From Chitinophagaceae bacterium (GTDB taxonomy: Bacteria > Bacteroidota > Bacteroidia > Chitinophagales > Chitinophagaceae): DNA of 64,000 bases. The translations under genes were made by a program, and so were the position numbers. Below the pieces are notes generated by a model. The model was not told the DNA's origin, made no database searches, and saw only the letters and a program-made list of their open reading frames with translations. Positions 36,896-44,271 of the stretch are shown here, one piece after another. Each line of letters starts with the position of its first letter. The stretch's first letter is position 1. Where the stretch lies: the NCBI GenBank assembly GCA_004028795.1, contig SAIW01000012.1, positions 1 through 64,000 of the forward strand, in the 5' to 3' direction.

Positions 36896-38060
36896 TTTTA
36901 CTCAGTTCTACAATTGTATCAGTTAATACTTTCCAACTGTATTTCTTTTTTTCTTCACGAAGATGTGGTAAAAAAAAGTCTTCTCCTAATTGATATAATT
37001 CCTGAATTTTTTCAGCAATAGATGGTGCATTCGGCTCTGCAATTAAACCAACTTTTCTATCGGGTACTAAAGAAGGTAAACCACCTACATTAGTTACCAG
37101 CATCGGTTTTTCAAAATGATAGGCAAGTGGAGTAACACCGCTTTGCGTAGCATTTCTGTAAGGTTGAATAACAAAGTCTGCTGCACTTAAATAATATTTT
37201 ACTTCACTATCAGCTATAAAATCTGTTCTTACAATAAGATTGTTTTTGATGCTTAAATTTTCAATTAAATCATCATAAGGTTTACGGTCTTCATAAAATT
37301 CTCCGGCAATAAGTAGCTTAGGAATTTGGAATTGGGAATTTATTTTCTGGTTTTCATTTACGATCGACGATTGACCATTGGCGAGTAAGTTCATCGCTTC
37401 TAACAGAATATCTAATCCTTTATATTTTCTTATAAAACCAAAGAATAGAATAATTTTTTCATCTTCATGAATGCCTAAATGTTTTTTGGCTTCTTTTTTA
37501 TCAATGGCTTCGCCGAAGTTGTCGTATAAAGGGTGAACAATTTGCTTAGCAGGCTTTTGAGTGAATGTTCTTAAATCTTTTAAAACTTTTTCACTCATAG
37601 TTACACAGGCATCAACAGTTTTTAAAAAATACTTAGTGAAAGGTTTATCGCCAAAACGTTTTTCATGTGGGATAACGTTATCAGTAATGGCAATAACTTT
37701 AGTTGTTTTATTTTTCTTTACTATTCTTAGTATTGTTCCTAAACACGGACCCATCAAAGGAAGCCAGTATCTGACTACAATAATAGCGGGTTTCAACTTT
37801 CTTAATTCATTGCCTGCCTGCAACCAGTTAAACGGATTAACGGAGTTAATACAAACCTTAATATTAATGTCGGTTGGCTTTGGTTCAGAAGAATATTGTG
37901 TAGTGCCTGGAAATAAGAATTCGGGATATTGCAATGAGAATGTATAAATGGTTGTATCGAAACCATCTTGCTGAAATTGCCTTGCCAATCTTTCATCAAA
38001 AGATGCTAAACCACCCCGCAATGGATGTGCGGGACCTATAATGATAACTTTCTCTTTCAT
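36879..38060 (-). CDS. Glycosyltransferase family 4 protein
   Basis: The 393 residues have the GT-B fold of GT4 enzymes: an N-terminal domain opening KVIIIGPAHPLRGGLASFDERLARQF, VRYWLPLMGPCLGT, DNVIPHEKRFGD, and a C-terminal nucleotide-sugar site with ILFFGFIRKYKGLDILLEAM, FVIQPYRNATQSGVTPLAYHFEKPMLVTNVGGLP. The sugar and acceptor are unknown; the heptose genes make a heptosyl or core-glycan role likely. Residues about 225-247 are encoded by a run of repeat-like DNA (37320-37386) inserted in frame between two conserved strands. Confidence 0.9.
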   Translation of the reverse strand: MKEKVIIIGPAHPLRGGLASFDERLARQFQQDGFDTTIYTFSLQYPEFLFPGTTQYSSEPKPTDINIKVCINSVNPFNWLQAGNELRKLKPAIIVVRYWLPLMGPCLGTILRIVKKNKTTKVIAITDNVIPHEKRFGDKPFTKYFLKTVDACVTMSEKVLKDLRTFTQKPAKQIVHPLYDNFGEAIDKKEAKKHLGIHEDEKIILFFGFIRKYKGLDILLEAMNLLANGQSSIVNENQKINSQFQIPKLLIAGEFYEDRKPYDDLIENLSIKNNLIVRTDFIADSEVKYYLSAADFVIQPYRNATQSGVTPLAYHFEKPMLVTNVGGLPSLVPDRKVGLIAEPNAPSIAEKIQELYQLGEDFFLPHLREEKKKYSWKVLTDTIVELSKNDIQK

Positions 38061-38062
38061 TG

Positions 38063-39010
38063 TTATCCTGCAATACCAATTTTTTCTTCAATTAAATACA
38101 CATTTCTTTCAGCAGCATTTCTGGCAATTAATTCAGCAATAAAGCCTGCTAAAAATAATTGCATACCAATTATCATAGAAGTAAGAGCAATATAAAAAGA
38201 TGGTCTGTTGGTTAAAGAAAACTCGCTATCAGTAAACTTGGCAATAATTAAGTAAACACTCATTATAAAACCGATTAGAAAAGATGCAGTACCCCACAAA
38301 CCAAAAAAATGCATGGGTTTTTTACCAAACCTGCTAACAAAACTTATAGTGGCTAAATCTAAAAAACCATTGATAAATCTTTCCCAGCCAAATTTTGTTG
38401 TACCATATTTTCTTGCTCTGTGTTCAACAACCTTTTCATCTATTTTTCTAAAGCCGGCCCACTTGGCAATAACAGGAATATAGCGATGCATTTCTCCATA
38501 AACCTCAATACTTTTAATGGTTTTAGAGCGATAAGCTTTTAAACCGCAATTAAAATCGTGCAGTTTTATCCCACTGCTCCAACGTGCTGCAGCATTGAAT
38601 ATTTTTGAAGGAATATTTTTAGTTAAAGTGTTATCGTAACGTTTCTTTTTCCATCCACTTACTAAATCAAATTTGTCTTCTACAATCATTTTATATAATG
38701 ATGGAATTTCATCTGGACTATCCTGCAAATCTGCATCCATTGTTATAACAACATTACCTGTTGCTGCTTTAAAACCTTCATTCAAAGCTGCACTCTTTCC
38801 ATAATTACGTTGAAACTTGATGCCTTTAATATGATTATTTTGTTGGGAAAGCTGTTGAATAACCTGCCAACTGTTATCTGTGCTGCCGTCATCAATCATT
38901 ACAACTTCATAAGAGAAATTATTTTCAGTCATTACGCTTTCTATCCATGCACATAATTCCGGCAAAGATTCTTCTTCATTAAACAATGGTATGATAACAG
39001 ATATATCCAT
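38063..39010 (-). CDS. Membrane glycosyltransferase family 2 (polyprenyl-phosphate sugar transferase type)
   Basis: From the ATG at 39010 the protein is 315 residues; an in-frame TTG at 39022 is less likely because relatives begin MDISVIIPL. The GT-A domain has DISVIIPLFNEEESLPEL, VMIDDGSTDNSW, KFQRNYGKSAALNEGF, the DXD-type ITMDADLQDSPDEIP and NCGLKAYRS. The C-terminus has two membrane helices (about 230-255 and 268-292), as in DPM1/GtrB-like enzymes that load polyprenyl phosphate. The stop lies 2 bases from the GT4 start. Confidence 0.9.
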   Translation of the reverse strand: MDISVIIPLFNEEESLPELCAWIESVMTENNFSYEVVMIDDGSTDNSWQVIQQLSQQNNHIKGIKFQRNYGKSAALNEGFKAATGNVVITMDADLQDSPDEIPSLYKMIVEDKFDLVSGWKKKRYDNTLTKNIPSKIFNAAARWSSGIKLHDFNCGLKAYRSKTIKSIEVYGEMHRYIPVIAKWAGFRKIDEKVVEHRARKYGTTKFGWERFINGFLDLATISFVSRFGKKPMHFFGLWGTASFLIGFIMSVYLIIAKFTDSEFSLTNRPSFYIALTSMIIGMQLFLAGFIAELIARNAAERNVYLIEEKIGIAG

Positions 39011-39011
39011 A

Positions 39012-39536
39012 TTATTCAGCAACAGTAGGATTTTTTTTCATAATAAAAGCCACCAATGCTGCAATGGAACCGGATACCGCAATACTGGTAATGTATGATT
39101 GCAACATTTTTAAGGGCTGCGTATATTGAATTAACGTATCGTATTTATTAATAGCATCCTGTTTATCTTTTTCCGACATGATATTACCCATTCTTGCAAA
39201 CGCTTCTGCAGCTCCCGTTTTCATTTTAGCAATAATGTTTGGATCTATGTATTTGTAGTGAATGAAATTATAAACTGTATAAAACAACTCGAATATCAGT
39301 ACAGAAATAAACAATGGTTTAAACAATTCTTTCATTGTTATAAAACCACCATTTTTCTTTTTTGTAAAATGGCTTTCATAAAACAATGCAGTTATGATGA
39401 TAAGATAAGAACAAAACGCTACAATGCCTATTGCAAAAGGGCTTGATGCATTACTCCAACGCCAAAAAAGTAATATTGCATATAACACACCAATGCCTAA
39501 ACCGAACCTGATTCCTATACTTGTGTTTTGTTTCAT
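39012..39536 (-). CDS. DUF4199 family membrane protein
   Basis: The 174 residues hold about four membrane helices (8-25, 32-52, 70-92, 148-168). The order and the stretch FTKKKNGGFITMKELFKPLFISVLIFELFYTVYNF match DUF4199, a Bacteroidota family of unknown role. It overlaps the dihydroorotase-like gene by one base, and the glycosyltransferase begins one base after its stop. This tight packing suggests a shared message, perhaps for lipid-linked glycan steps. Confidence 0.85.
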   Translation of the reverse strand: MKQNTSIGIRFGLGIGVLYAILLFWRWSNASSPFAIGIVAFCSYLIIITALFYESHFTKKKNGGFITMKELFKPLFISVLIFELFYTVYNFIHYKYIDPNIIAKMKTGAAEAFARMGNIMSEKDKQDAINKYDTLIQYTQPLKMLQSYITSIAVSGSIAALVAFIMKKNPTVAE

Positions 39537-40798
39537 TATAATCTTTTAAGTAAACCTTTGTTTATTACTGCAATAACTTTTCCTTTTAAAGATTGATTGA
39601 AGAACGGAGAGTTGGCCGACAAACTTTTATTATTCTCTTTCATTAAAACAGTTGAGCTGGTTTTGTTGAAAACGGTAACAGTAGCCTGAGCATTGATATT
39701 AATACCTGATGAATCTAAACCAAAAATTTTTCTTGCATTATTAGTAAAAAGGTTTGCTATTTGTTCAACAGATAATTCGGGTAAAACTTCATTAAAAACA
39801 GCAAAAGAAGTTTGTAAACCAATCATACCATTTTTAGCAGCTTCAAATTCACAAATTTTATTATCAATATCCTGCGGAAAATGATGCGATGCAATACAGT
39901 CAACATTGCCATCTATTACAGCTTTTCTTAAGGCCAACATATCTTCTTTGGTACGAAGTGGCGGATTAACTTTTAAATTCGTATCATACTCTTTCAAATC
40001 TTCATCGCAGAAATACAAGTGATAAGGTGTAACACTGCATGTAATTTGTAAGCCTTCTTGTTTAGCTTCATTTATTAATTGAATACCTTTTGCAGTACTT
40101 ACCCCTGTAATGTGCAGTTTGCTTTGTGTATAACGCAATAAATCAATATCTCTTTTAATAATTATTTCTTCTGCAATAGCTGGAATACCTGCCAAACCTA
40201 ATTGTGTTGATGCAATGCCTTCATTCATTAAGCCATGTGTGCCTATACTTTTATCAACAGGCATTTGAATAATCGTTCCGCCAAAAGCTTTTACATATTG
40301 CAAGGCTTTTAAAAGTAAGCCTGAGTTTTGTACAGGAGTTAAACCATCTGAAAAAGCTATAGCACCGCTGTTGTACATATCGTACATTTCAGCCAAATCC
40401 TTTCCTTCAATGTTTTTTGTTACTGCACCTATCGGCAGCACATTTACTGCATTATTGCTGCCTTTGTTTTTAATAAATTCTATTTGTGCTTTGGTGCTTA
40501 GGGTAGGGTTAGTGTTTGGAAGTACAAACACATCTGTATAGCCACCTGACAATGCTGCTGCAGAGCCGGACGTAATTGTTTCTTTAAACTCAAAGCCCGG
40601 TTCGTTAAAATGAGAAAAAATATCAACCCAACCTTGTGATACAACTAAATTATCTCCTGCAATTATTTCATCTGCTTGTTCATTTATATTAACAGCTATA
40701 CTTTTAATAACACCATTTTCAATAAAAATATCCTGAACAGATTGGTTGTAGGGAGATGATTCGTCGGCAATAAAAACCTTGCTGAGCAATACCTTCAT
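39536..40798 (-). CDS. Dihydroorotase homologue without metal ligands, probably not catalytic
   Basis: The 420 residues align over their length with class I dihydroorotase (PyrC), but the catalytic metal site is gone. The HxH motif (normally DxHxHxREPG) reads DIFSHFNEPG (59-68). The HVST histidine is Gly232 in ITGVST. PHHL reads PYHL (258-261). TDHAPH reads SHHFPQ (304-309), which loses the catalytic Asp. NTNPTL and GLQTSF around them are retained. Such forms occur as second PyrC-like paralogues and as PyrX subunits that scaffold aspartate transcarbamylase. It is the first gene of the heptose/glycosyltransferase run. Confidence 0.85.
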   Translation of the reverse strand: MKVLLSKVFIADESSPYNQSVQDIFIENGVIKSIAVNINEQADEIIAGDNLVVSQGWVDIFSHFNEPGFEFKETITSGSAAALSGGYTDVFVLPNTNPTLSTKAQIEFIKNKGSNNAVNVLPIGAVTKNIEGKDLAEMYDMYNSGAIAFSDGLTPVQNSGLLLKALQYVKAFGGTIIQMPVDKSIGTHGLMNEGIASTQLGLAGIPAIAEEIIIKRDIDLLRYTQSKLHITGVSTAKGIQLINEAKQEGLQITCSVTPYHLYFCDEDLKEYDTNLKVNPPLRTKEDMLALRKAVIDGNVDCIASHHFPQDIDNKICEFEAAKNGMIGLQTSFAVFNEVLPELSVEQIANLFTNNARKIFGLDSSGININAQATVTVFNKTSSTVLMKENNKSLSANSPFFNQSLKGKVIAVINKGLLKRL

Positions 40799-40826
40799 TT
40801 GGGCTGTAAAATTTTGTGCAATATAC

Positions 40827-40855
40827 TTGTAAAATTTCTTTTGCTCTTATATTTG
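40827..40855 (+). promoter_or_regulatory. Bacteroidota-type promoter of tRNA-Pro
   Basis: TTG at 40827-40829 is followed, after 18 bases, by TATATTTG (40848-40855), a full match to the -7 consensus TAnnTTTG. The -7 box ends 16 bases before the mature tRNA. The same arrangement is found at tRNA-Asp. Confidence 0.8.
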
Positions 40856-40871
40856 CCATCCTTTTAACAAG

Positions 40872-40945
40872 CGGGTGGTGGCGCAGCCCGGTAGCGTACT
40901 TGTATGGGGTGCAAGGGGTCGCTGGTTCGAATCCAGTCCACCCGA
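40872..40945 (+). tRNA. tRNA-Pro (anticodon GGG)
   Basis: The acceptor stem CGGGTGG pairs fully with CCACCCG, discriminator A; the first pair C1-G72 is typical of bacterial tRNA-Pro. The anticodon stem CTTGT/GCAAG (one T-G pair) encloses ATGGGGT, anticodon GGG. The T arm is GCTGGTTCGAATCCAGT. CC but not CCA follows in the DNA. It has its own promoter and an intrinsic terminator. Confidence 0.96.
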
Positions 40946-40952
40946 CCTGAAG

Positions 40953-40983
40953 AAGATGATTCACTTGAATCATCTTTTTTATT
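40953..40983 (+). terminator. Intrinsic terminator of tRNA-Pro
   Basis: A perfect 10-bp stem AAGATGATTC / GAATCATCTT with loop ACTT is followed by TTTTATT. It starts 8 bases after the tRNA. Confidence 0.9.
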
Positions 40984-41058
40984 CCTTTCCTTTTTTAACT
41001 TTATCAAATGAACTTCCAAAATTTTGAACCCAACTTTATAACATGTATTAAGCTCTTA

Positions 41059-41077
41059 TTGCGTCGCACACTTGTAC
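41059..41077 (+). repeat. Dispersed repeat family B, copy 4
   Basis: TTGCGTCGCACACTTGTAC is identical to the family core apart from its last base. It is followed by GTTCTGTTCACTATTCATCATTGCG and then by another repeat-like block (41122-41158) that runs into the esterase gene. Confidence 0.85.
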
Positions 41078-41121
41078 GTTCTGTTCACTATTCATCATTG
41101 CGAAGCACAAAACAATTTCAA

Positions 41122-42504
41122 ATGCTTCTCTGTGCCTTTGTGTCTTTGTGGTTCAATGCTTCATCGCAACAAAACTCCGATAATCAATACACCAAACCAT
41201 TAAAAGATGTATTAGTCGAGGTTCAAAAAAAATTCGGTATCACTATTCGTTATGTAGATTCAATCGTTCTTGGTAAAACAGTTACTTATGCCGATTGGAA
41301 ATACAGAAATACTGCTGAAGAAACATTAGAAAATATTTTAAAGCCTTTGGCACTAAAAGCTAAGAAAGATGGTGATAAAAAATACAAACTAAGTGTTTAT
41401 GAATATTACCGTTGGGAAGTAGCAGAAGGTTGGGCAGAGTTGGACAGAATTGCATCGCAATATAAAAATGTAGAAGAATGGGAAGCAAGAAAAAATATAC
41501 TGAAGCCTTGTTTGTTAGAGGCATTACAACTTAATCATCTTCCTGCTACGCCGCCATCAAAATCAATTATTACAGCACAAAGAAAGTTTGATGGCTATAC
41601 AGTTGAAAACATTGCTATTGAAATCTTAAACGGTGTTTGGATAAATGGTTCATTATATAAACCATCCAACTATAAAGGTAAAATTCCTGTTATACTCAAT
41701 CCTGACGGGCATTGGGAGAAACAACGGTATCGCCCCGATTGTCAATACCGTTGTGCAGCATTTGCAAAAATGGGGGCAATGGCTTTCAGTTACGATTTAT
41801 TTGCATGGGGCGAATCTCAATTACAATTTAAGTTAGAAGACCATAGAAGAAGTTTATCTCAAACTATTCAGGTGTTAGGTTCCATTAGAATTTTAGATTA
41901 CTTATTATCCTTAAAAGATGCAGATACCAATCGGGTTGCCATTACTGGTGGCAGCGGTGCAGGAAGCCATACTGTTTTAATGACGGCAATTGATAACAGA
42001 ATAAAAGTATCTGCACCTGTAGTTGCTATCAGTTCTTATTTCTACGGCGGCTGCCCTTGTGAAAGCGGTATGCCCATTCATAATTGTGCAGGCAGAACAG
42101 ATAATGTAGAAATTGCCGCAATGGCTGCTCCTCGCCCGCAATTATTGGTAAGTGATGGCGGAGACTGGACAGATAAAACCCCTGAACATGATTTTCCATA
42201 CTTACAAAAAATGTATAGTTGGTATGGCAAAAAAAATGATGTTCAGAATGTGCATTTACCCAATGAAAAGCATGATTTCGGTATTAATAAAAGAACAGCC
42301 GTTTACAACTTTATGGCTAAATATTTAAACCTTAATCTGAAAGCTATTCAGGACGATAAAGGCAATATTGATGAAAGCAAAATAACTATTGAAAAAGAAG
42401 AAGCCATGTATGTGTTTGGTGATAAAGGAGAGAAGCTTCCGGCTAATGCTGTAAAGGGTTTCGATAATCTGGAGAAATTGTTTTATGATGTTATTGCAAA
42501 ATAA
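41122..42504 (+). CDS. Exported alpha/beta hydrolase (acetyl xylan esterase-like) with N-terminal STN-like region
   Basis: From the ATG at 41122 the protein is 460 residues with signal peptide MLLCAFVSLWFNASSQ. The open frame extends back to 41008, but that part reads through a family B repeat, so it is not taken. Residues about 25-85 (KPLKDVLVEVQKKFGITI, VTYADWKYRNTAEETLENIL) resemble the STN domain. The hydrolase domain has PVILNPDGHW, AFSYDLFAWGES, nucleophile Ser278 in ITGGSGAGSH and His384 in EKHDFG. Such enzymes deacetylate glycans, but the substrate here is unknown. It converges on the pseudouridine synthase gene. Confidence 0.8.
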   Translation: MLLCAFVSLWFNASSQQNSDNQYTKPLKDVLVEVQKKFGITIRYVDSIVLGKTVTYADWKYRNTAEETLENILKPLALKAKKDGDKKYKLSVYEYYRWEVAEGWAELDRIASQYKNVEEWEARKNILKPCLLEALQLNHLPATPPSKSIITAQRKFDGYTVENIAIEILNGVWINGSLYKPSNYKGKIPVILNPDGHWEKQRYRPDCQYRCAAFAKMGAMAFSYDLFAWGESQLQFKLEDHRRSLSQTIQVLGSIRILDYLLSLKDADTNRVAITGGSGAGSHTVLMTAIDNRIKVSAPVVAISSYFYGGCPCESGMPIHNCAGRTDNVEIAAMAAPRPQLLVSDGGDWTDKTPEHDFPYLQKMYSWYGKKNDVQNVHLPNEKHDFGINKRTAVYNFMAKYLNLNLKAIQDDKGNIDESKITIEKEEAMYVFGDKGEKLPANAVKGFDNLEKLFYDVIAK

Positions 42505-42511
42505 GTTTCAT

Positions 42512-43144
42512 TTATTCAAACCCATATTTCTTCCATAATTCAGGTAAAGCAAGCTCAAATTGCATTAGTTCTTTTGTTACAGGATGTTGAAATGTAATTT
42601 TATTAGATTGTAGGAAAATACTGCCATCTGTTGTGGTTCTTTTATAACCGTATTTTACGTCTCCTACAATCGGTGAACCGATGGCTGCCAATTGAGCTCT
42701 TATCTGATGAAACCTTCCTGTAAGCAGTGTTATTTGCAATAAATGATACTTAATTGAAGATTGTATAACAGTATAGTGTAAAACTGCTTCAGTTGCATGT
42801 TGCAACGGTTTTGTAAATACCTTGCTTTTACTTTGTTTATTATCTTTCAACAGCCAATGTTGTAAGGTAGCTTCCCGTTGCAAAGGTTGTTGTGCCACAA
42901 CTGCTTTGTATATTTTTTCAATTTTTCTTTGCCTGAAATCTTCGCTTAGTACAGTAAAACTTTCTTTTGTTTTCGCTAATAATAATATGCCACTTACTCT
43001 TTGGTCTAACCTGTGTACGGGCATTATATTGGTTGTAATGAAATCTTTTAAAACAGTTGTGTTATTGGCAGTAGCTTCAACAGCAACTCCGCCTGGCTTA
43101 TTAATAACCATTATATGCTCATCTTCAAATAAAACAGTAAGCAT
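42512..43144 (-). CDS. RluA family pseudouridine synthase
   Basis: The 210 residues form a compact RluA-type catalytic domain without S4 domain: MLTVLFEDEHIMVINKPGGVAVEA, the active loop MPVHRLDQRVSGILLLAKT with the catalytic Asp, KIYKAVVAQQP, LLQITLLTGRFHQIRAQLAAIGSPIVGDVKYG and IFLQSNKITFQHPVTKE. The length suits RluA or TruC-like enzymes acting on rRNA or tRNA. The exact uridine cannot be named. Its ATG overlaps the stop of ribF (TAATG), so the two are co-transcribed. Confidence 0.93.
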   Translation of the reverse strand: MLTVLFEDEHIMVINKPGGVAVEATANNTTVLKDFITTNIMPVHRLDQRVSGILLLAKTKESFTVLSEDFRQRKIEKIYKAVVAQQPLQREATLQHWLLKDNKQSKSKVFTKPLQHATEAVLHYTVIQSSIKYHLLQITLLTGRFHQIRAQLAAIGSPIVGDVKYGYKRTTTDGSIFLQSNKITFQHPVTKELMQFELALPELWKKYGFE

Positions 43145-44082
43145 TACGCCAATAAAGATTGAATAGTTAATTTATCTTTTGCCAATTGGTCTTTTAAAGC
43201 CTGCAGGCCATTTAATTGCATATCGCCTCTGGTATAGTGTTTTACTTCTACCTGTAAAATTTCATCGTAAATATCTTCATCAAAGTCAAAAATATTTACT
43301 TCAATTACTCTTCGTTTGCCGTTGACTACAGGTCTGCTGCCTATGTACATCATGCCGGTTAAATTTCGAATTTCGAATTTCGAATTTCGAATTTGTACTT
43401 TAACAGCATATACACCATCGCCGGGTACTAATTTATCTTCATTAGTTAATTGCAAGTTAGCGGTTGGATAACCTATTGTTCTGCCGAGTTGGTCTCCTTT
43501 AATAACAGTTCCTTCAAAAAAATAATCATACCCTAAAAGCTTATTGGCATTGCTGATATCGCTGTGCAGCAAAGCTTTTCTTATCTGTGTTGAACTTACT
43601 GTTACTGCATCAATTAACTGTTGCGGAATTTCTTTTACTGTGAAATTTAAAGCCTTTCCGAATATTTCAAGCAGGTGATAATCGCCTGTTCTGCCTTTAC
43701 CGAATTTATGGTCGTAACCGATGATTAACGTATGCGGATTGAATTTGGCATACAAAAAATCTTTTACATATTCTTCTGCCGTAAGGCTGGCAAATGCTTC
43801 ATTAAAATCAACAACAACCAAATTATCAATACCCTGTTGCTCAAGCAGTTTTATTTTTTCTTCTAAGGTGGTTAACAACTTTACACCACTTGCATCGCCT
43901 ACAATATTTCTTGGATGCGGATGAAAAGTCATAATTACTGTTTCTCCGCCAATAGCCGCTGCTTCCTGTTTTATTTGTTGAATAATTTGTTGATGACCCA
44001 AATGAACACCATCGAAAGTGCCGATAGTAACTACTGCTTTATTGAATTCGGGGAGGGTTGTTAAATCTTTATACACATTCAT
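43144..44082 (-). CDS. ribF: Bifunctional riboflavin kinase / FAD synthetase
   Basis: RibF phosphorylates riboflavin to FMN and adenylates FMN to FAD. The 312 residues comprise the FAD synthetase domain (1-160) with VVTIGTFDGVHLGHQQII, TFHPHPRNIVG, LIIGYDHKFGKGRTGDY and VSSTQIRKALLHSD, and the riboflavin kinase domain (about 185-305) with VIKGDQLGRTIGYPTANL, GDGVYAVKV, IGSRPVV and VEVNIFDFDEDIYDE. Inside the kinase domain QIRNSKFEIRNLTG (about 229-242) is encoded by a 7-base tandem repeat where relatives have a short variable loop. It is the first gene of a pair with the pseudouridine synthase. Confidence 0.95.
   Translation of the reverse strand: MNVYKDLTTLPEFNKAVVTIGTFDGVHLGHQQIIQQIKQEAAAIGGETVIMTFHPHPRNIVGDASGVKLLTTLEEKIKLLEQQGIDNLVVVDFNEAFASLTAEEYVKDFLYAKFNPHTLIIGYDHKFGKGRTGDYHLLEIFGKALNFTVKEIPQQLIDAVTVSSTQIRKALLHSDISNANKLLGYDYFFEGTVIKGDQLGRTIGYPTANLQLTNEDKLVPGDGVYAVKVQIRNSKFEIRNLTGMMYIGSRPVVNGKRRVIEVNIFDFDEDIYDEILQVEVKHYTRGDMQLNGLQALKDQLAKDKLTIQSLLA
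43362..43394. repeat. Tandem heptamer AATTTCG, about 4.7 copies, inside ribF
   Basis: Four perfect AATTTCG units and a partial fifth lie head to tail. The array is in frame within ribF and encodes NSKFEI on the minus strand. The same unit (as CGAAATT) occurs in purM at 45010-45035 and yields the same peptide. Confidence 0.9.
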
Positions 44083-44174
44083 AGTATGCGAAAATAGTTA
44101 TTAGTACATAGACGATGGACAATAGGCCATAGTAAGTTATGTTTGCAATGTTTAATTGCTGCAAATTGATATGC

Positions 44175-44205
44175 AGTATAAGTGTGCGACGCAAGGAACG
44201 ATGCC
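44175..44205 (-). repeat. Dispersed repeat family B, copy 5
   Basis: The reverse complement reads GGCATCGTTCC followed by TTGCGTCGCACACTTATACT, which matches copy 1 at 8702-8732 at 29 of 31 positions. TTGCAGCAAT follows about 14 bases beyond on that strand, as in copy 2. It lies 67 bases upstream of purM. Confidence 0.85.
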
Positions 44206-44271
44206 AAAAGATATGTTGCTTGGTTCATCATTCTACATCGTACACCATAAATCTAAAATCATACATCACAC

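Noticed and set aside
40719-40973. An 84-codon open frame on the minus strand
   Set aside because: It crosses tRNA-Pro and its promoter. Peptides such as GWTGFEPATPC are a well-known false product of tRNA genes.
41008-41121. Upstream extension of the esterase frame by 38 codons
   Set aside because: It reads through a family B repeat and places a basic segment before the signal peptide, so the ATG at 41122 was preferred.
43362-43394. The AATTTCG array as a possible CRISPR or VNTR promoter
   Set aside because: The units are 7 bases with no spacers and lie within ribF in frame.
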